64,000 nucleotides of DNA from JAHEEM01 sp036396795. GTDB taxonomy: Bacteria; Pseudomonadota; Gammaproteobacteria; Steroidobacterales; Rariloculaceae. The DNA is taken from positions 1-64,000 of the forward strand of contig DASWKF010000085.1 of the NCBI GenBank assembly GCA_036396795.1, in the 5' to 3' direction. A program made the translations under genes and the position numbers. Of the stretch, positions 63,898 to 64,000 are shown in pieces. Position 1 is the stretch's first letter; the number at the start of each line of letters is the position of its first letter. Under the pieces are notes generated by a model. It worked only from the letters and a program-made list of their open reading frames with translations, searched no databases and was not told the DNA's origin.

Positions 63898-64000
63898 GCC
63901 GACCTGTCCGCGCTCGCCTGCTGCCGCTCGTTGGGCTCGGCGCCCTCGTAGCGGCCGCCGGGCTCGCGGCCTGCGCGCCGGGTCCGCAGCTTCGGGCCCC
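63882..64000 (+). CDS. Lipoprotein, 5' part only
   Basis: The ATG lies inside the end of the EipA-like gene and the frame runs open to the window edge (39 codons seen). It begins MDSVLGRPVRARLLPLVGLG and continues with a hydrophobic signal region and the lipobox ALVAAAGLAACAPGP, so it is a lipoprotein precursor. The mature function cannot be read here. Confidence 0.65.
   Translation, partial: MDSVLGRPVRARLLPLVGLGALVAAAGLAACAPGPQLRA

Overview
This is a gene-dense window with high GC content. It almost certainly comes from the chromosome of a Gram-negative gammaproteobacterium. The supporting blocks are the lptC-lptA-lptB-rpoN-hpf-ptsN-rapZ cluster, the rpsU-yqeY-dnaG-rpoD macromolecular-synthesis cluster, mpl, hldE, a PIMT-rhodanese-tolC operon, a split nrdJa/nrdJb ribonucleotide reductase, and lhr. 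No insertion sequence, phage gene, integron or CRISPR array is visible. I cannot name the genus from the sequence alone.

Layout. 1-6444: an IbaG/BolA-like gene, then a rightward envelope/nitrogen-control cluster (Ca2+/Na+ exchanger, LPS export lptC/A/B, sigma-54, hibernation factor, PTS-IIA-Ntr, RapZ). 6441-14702: a leftward central-carbon operon, transcribed in the order tkt, gap, pgk, glycerate 2-kinase, pyk, patatin; the last four genes are joined by identical-length 8-nt overlaps. 14831-19257: a CpdA-like phosphodiesterase and a TraB/GumN protein rightward, then a leftward set (membrane protein, mpl, Lon-N domain protein, and a 59-residue rubredoxin). 19322-24679: RNase D, adenylate kinase, PPi-dependent phosphofructokinase and an H+-pumping pyrophosphatase. 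24709-31306: a PAS-GGDEF-EAL protein, PIMT, rhodanese, TolC and HldE. 31372-36999: the class II ribonucleotide reductase locus (nrdJa, a 53-codon ORF, nrdJb) with a recognisable promoter, NrdR box and terminator; then a sigma-32-type promoter with hsp20, and a DegP/MucD protease.

37040-45191: an NDUFA9-like SDR, a zinc aminopeptidase lipoprotein, cca, a MidA-type methyltransferase, pteridine reductase, an S41 protease, folB and tsaD. 45202-49767: rpsU, yqeY, dnaG, rpoD and a strong terminator. 49798-50109: a tRNA with anticodon CAU, best read as tRNA-Ile2, whose anticodon loop is split by a 235-nt self-splicing-type group I intron. This is the most striking element of the window. 50174-64000: a DUF423 protein, ddl, a TonB-dependent receptor, a Wzi-like outer-membrane protein, full-length Lhr helicase, an uncharacterised P-loop protein, a rhomboid protease, a DNA-alkyl methyltransferase, a zinc-ribbon protein, an EipA/DUF1134 lipoprotein and the start of another lipoprotein.

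How the genes work together. Three themes recur: envelope biogenesis (LPS export, heptose, peptidoglycan recycling and D-Ala-D-Ala, capsule-type OMP, periplasmic quality control); a PPi-economising glycolysis (PPi-PFK beside H+-PPase, and a lower-glycolysis operon with a glycerate 2-kinase); and transcription/replication/translation control (sigma-54, sigma-70, primase, S21, HPF, TsaD, CCA). Non-coding signals, mostly absent from a plain gene list, are the tRNA intron, the nrdJ control region, the rpsU leader hairpin and helically phased repeats upstream of the c-di-GMP gene.
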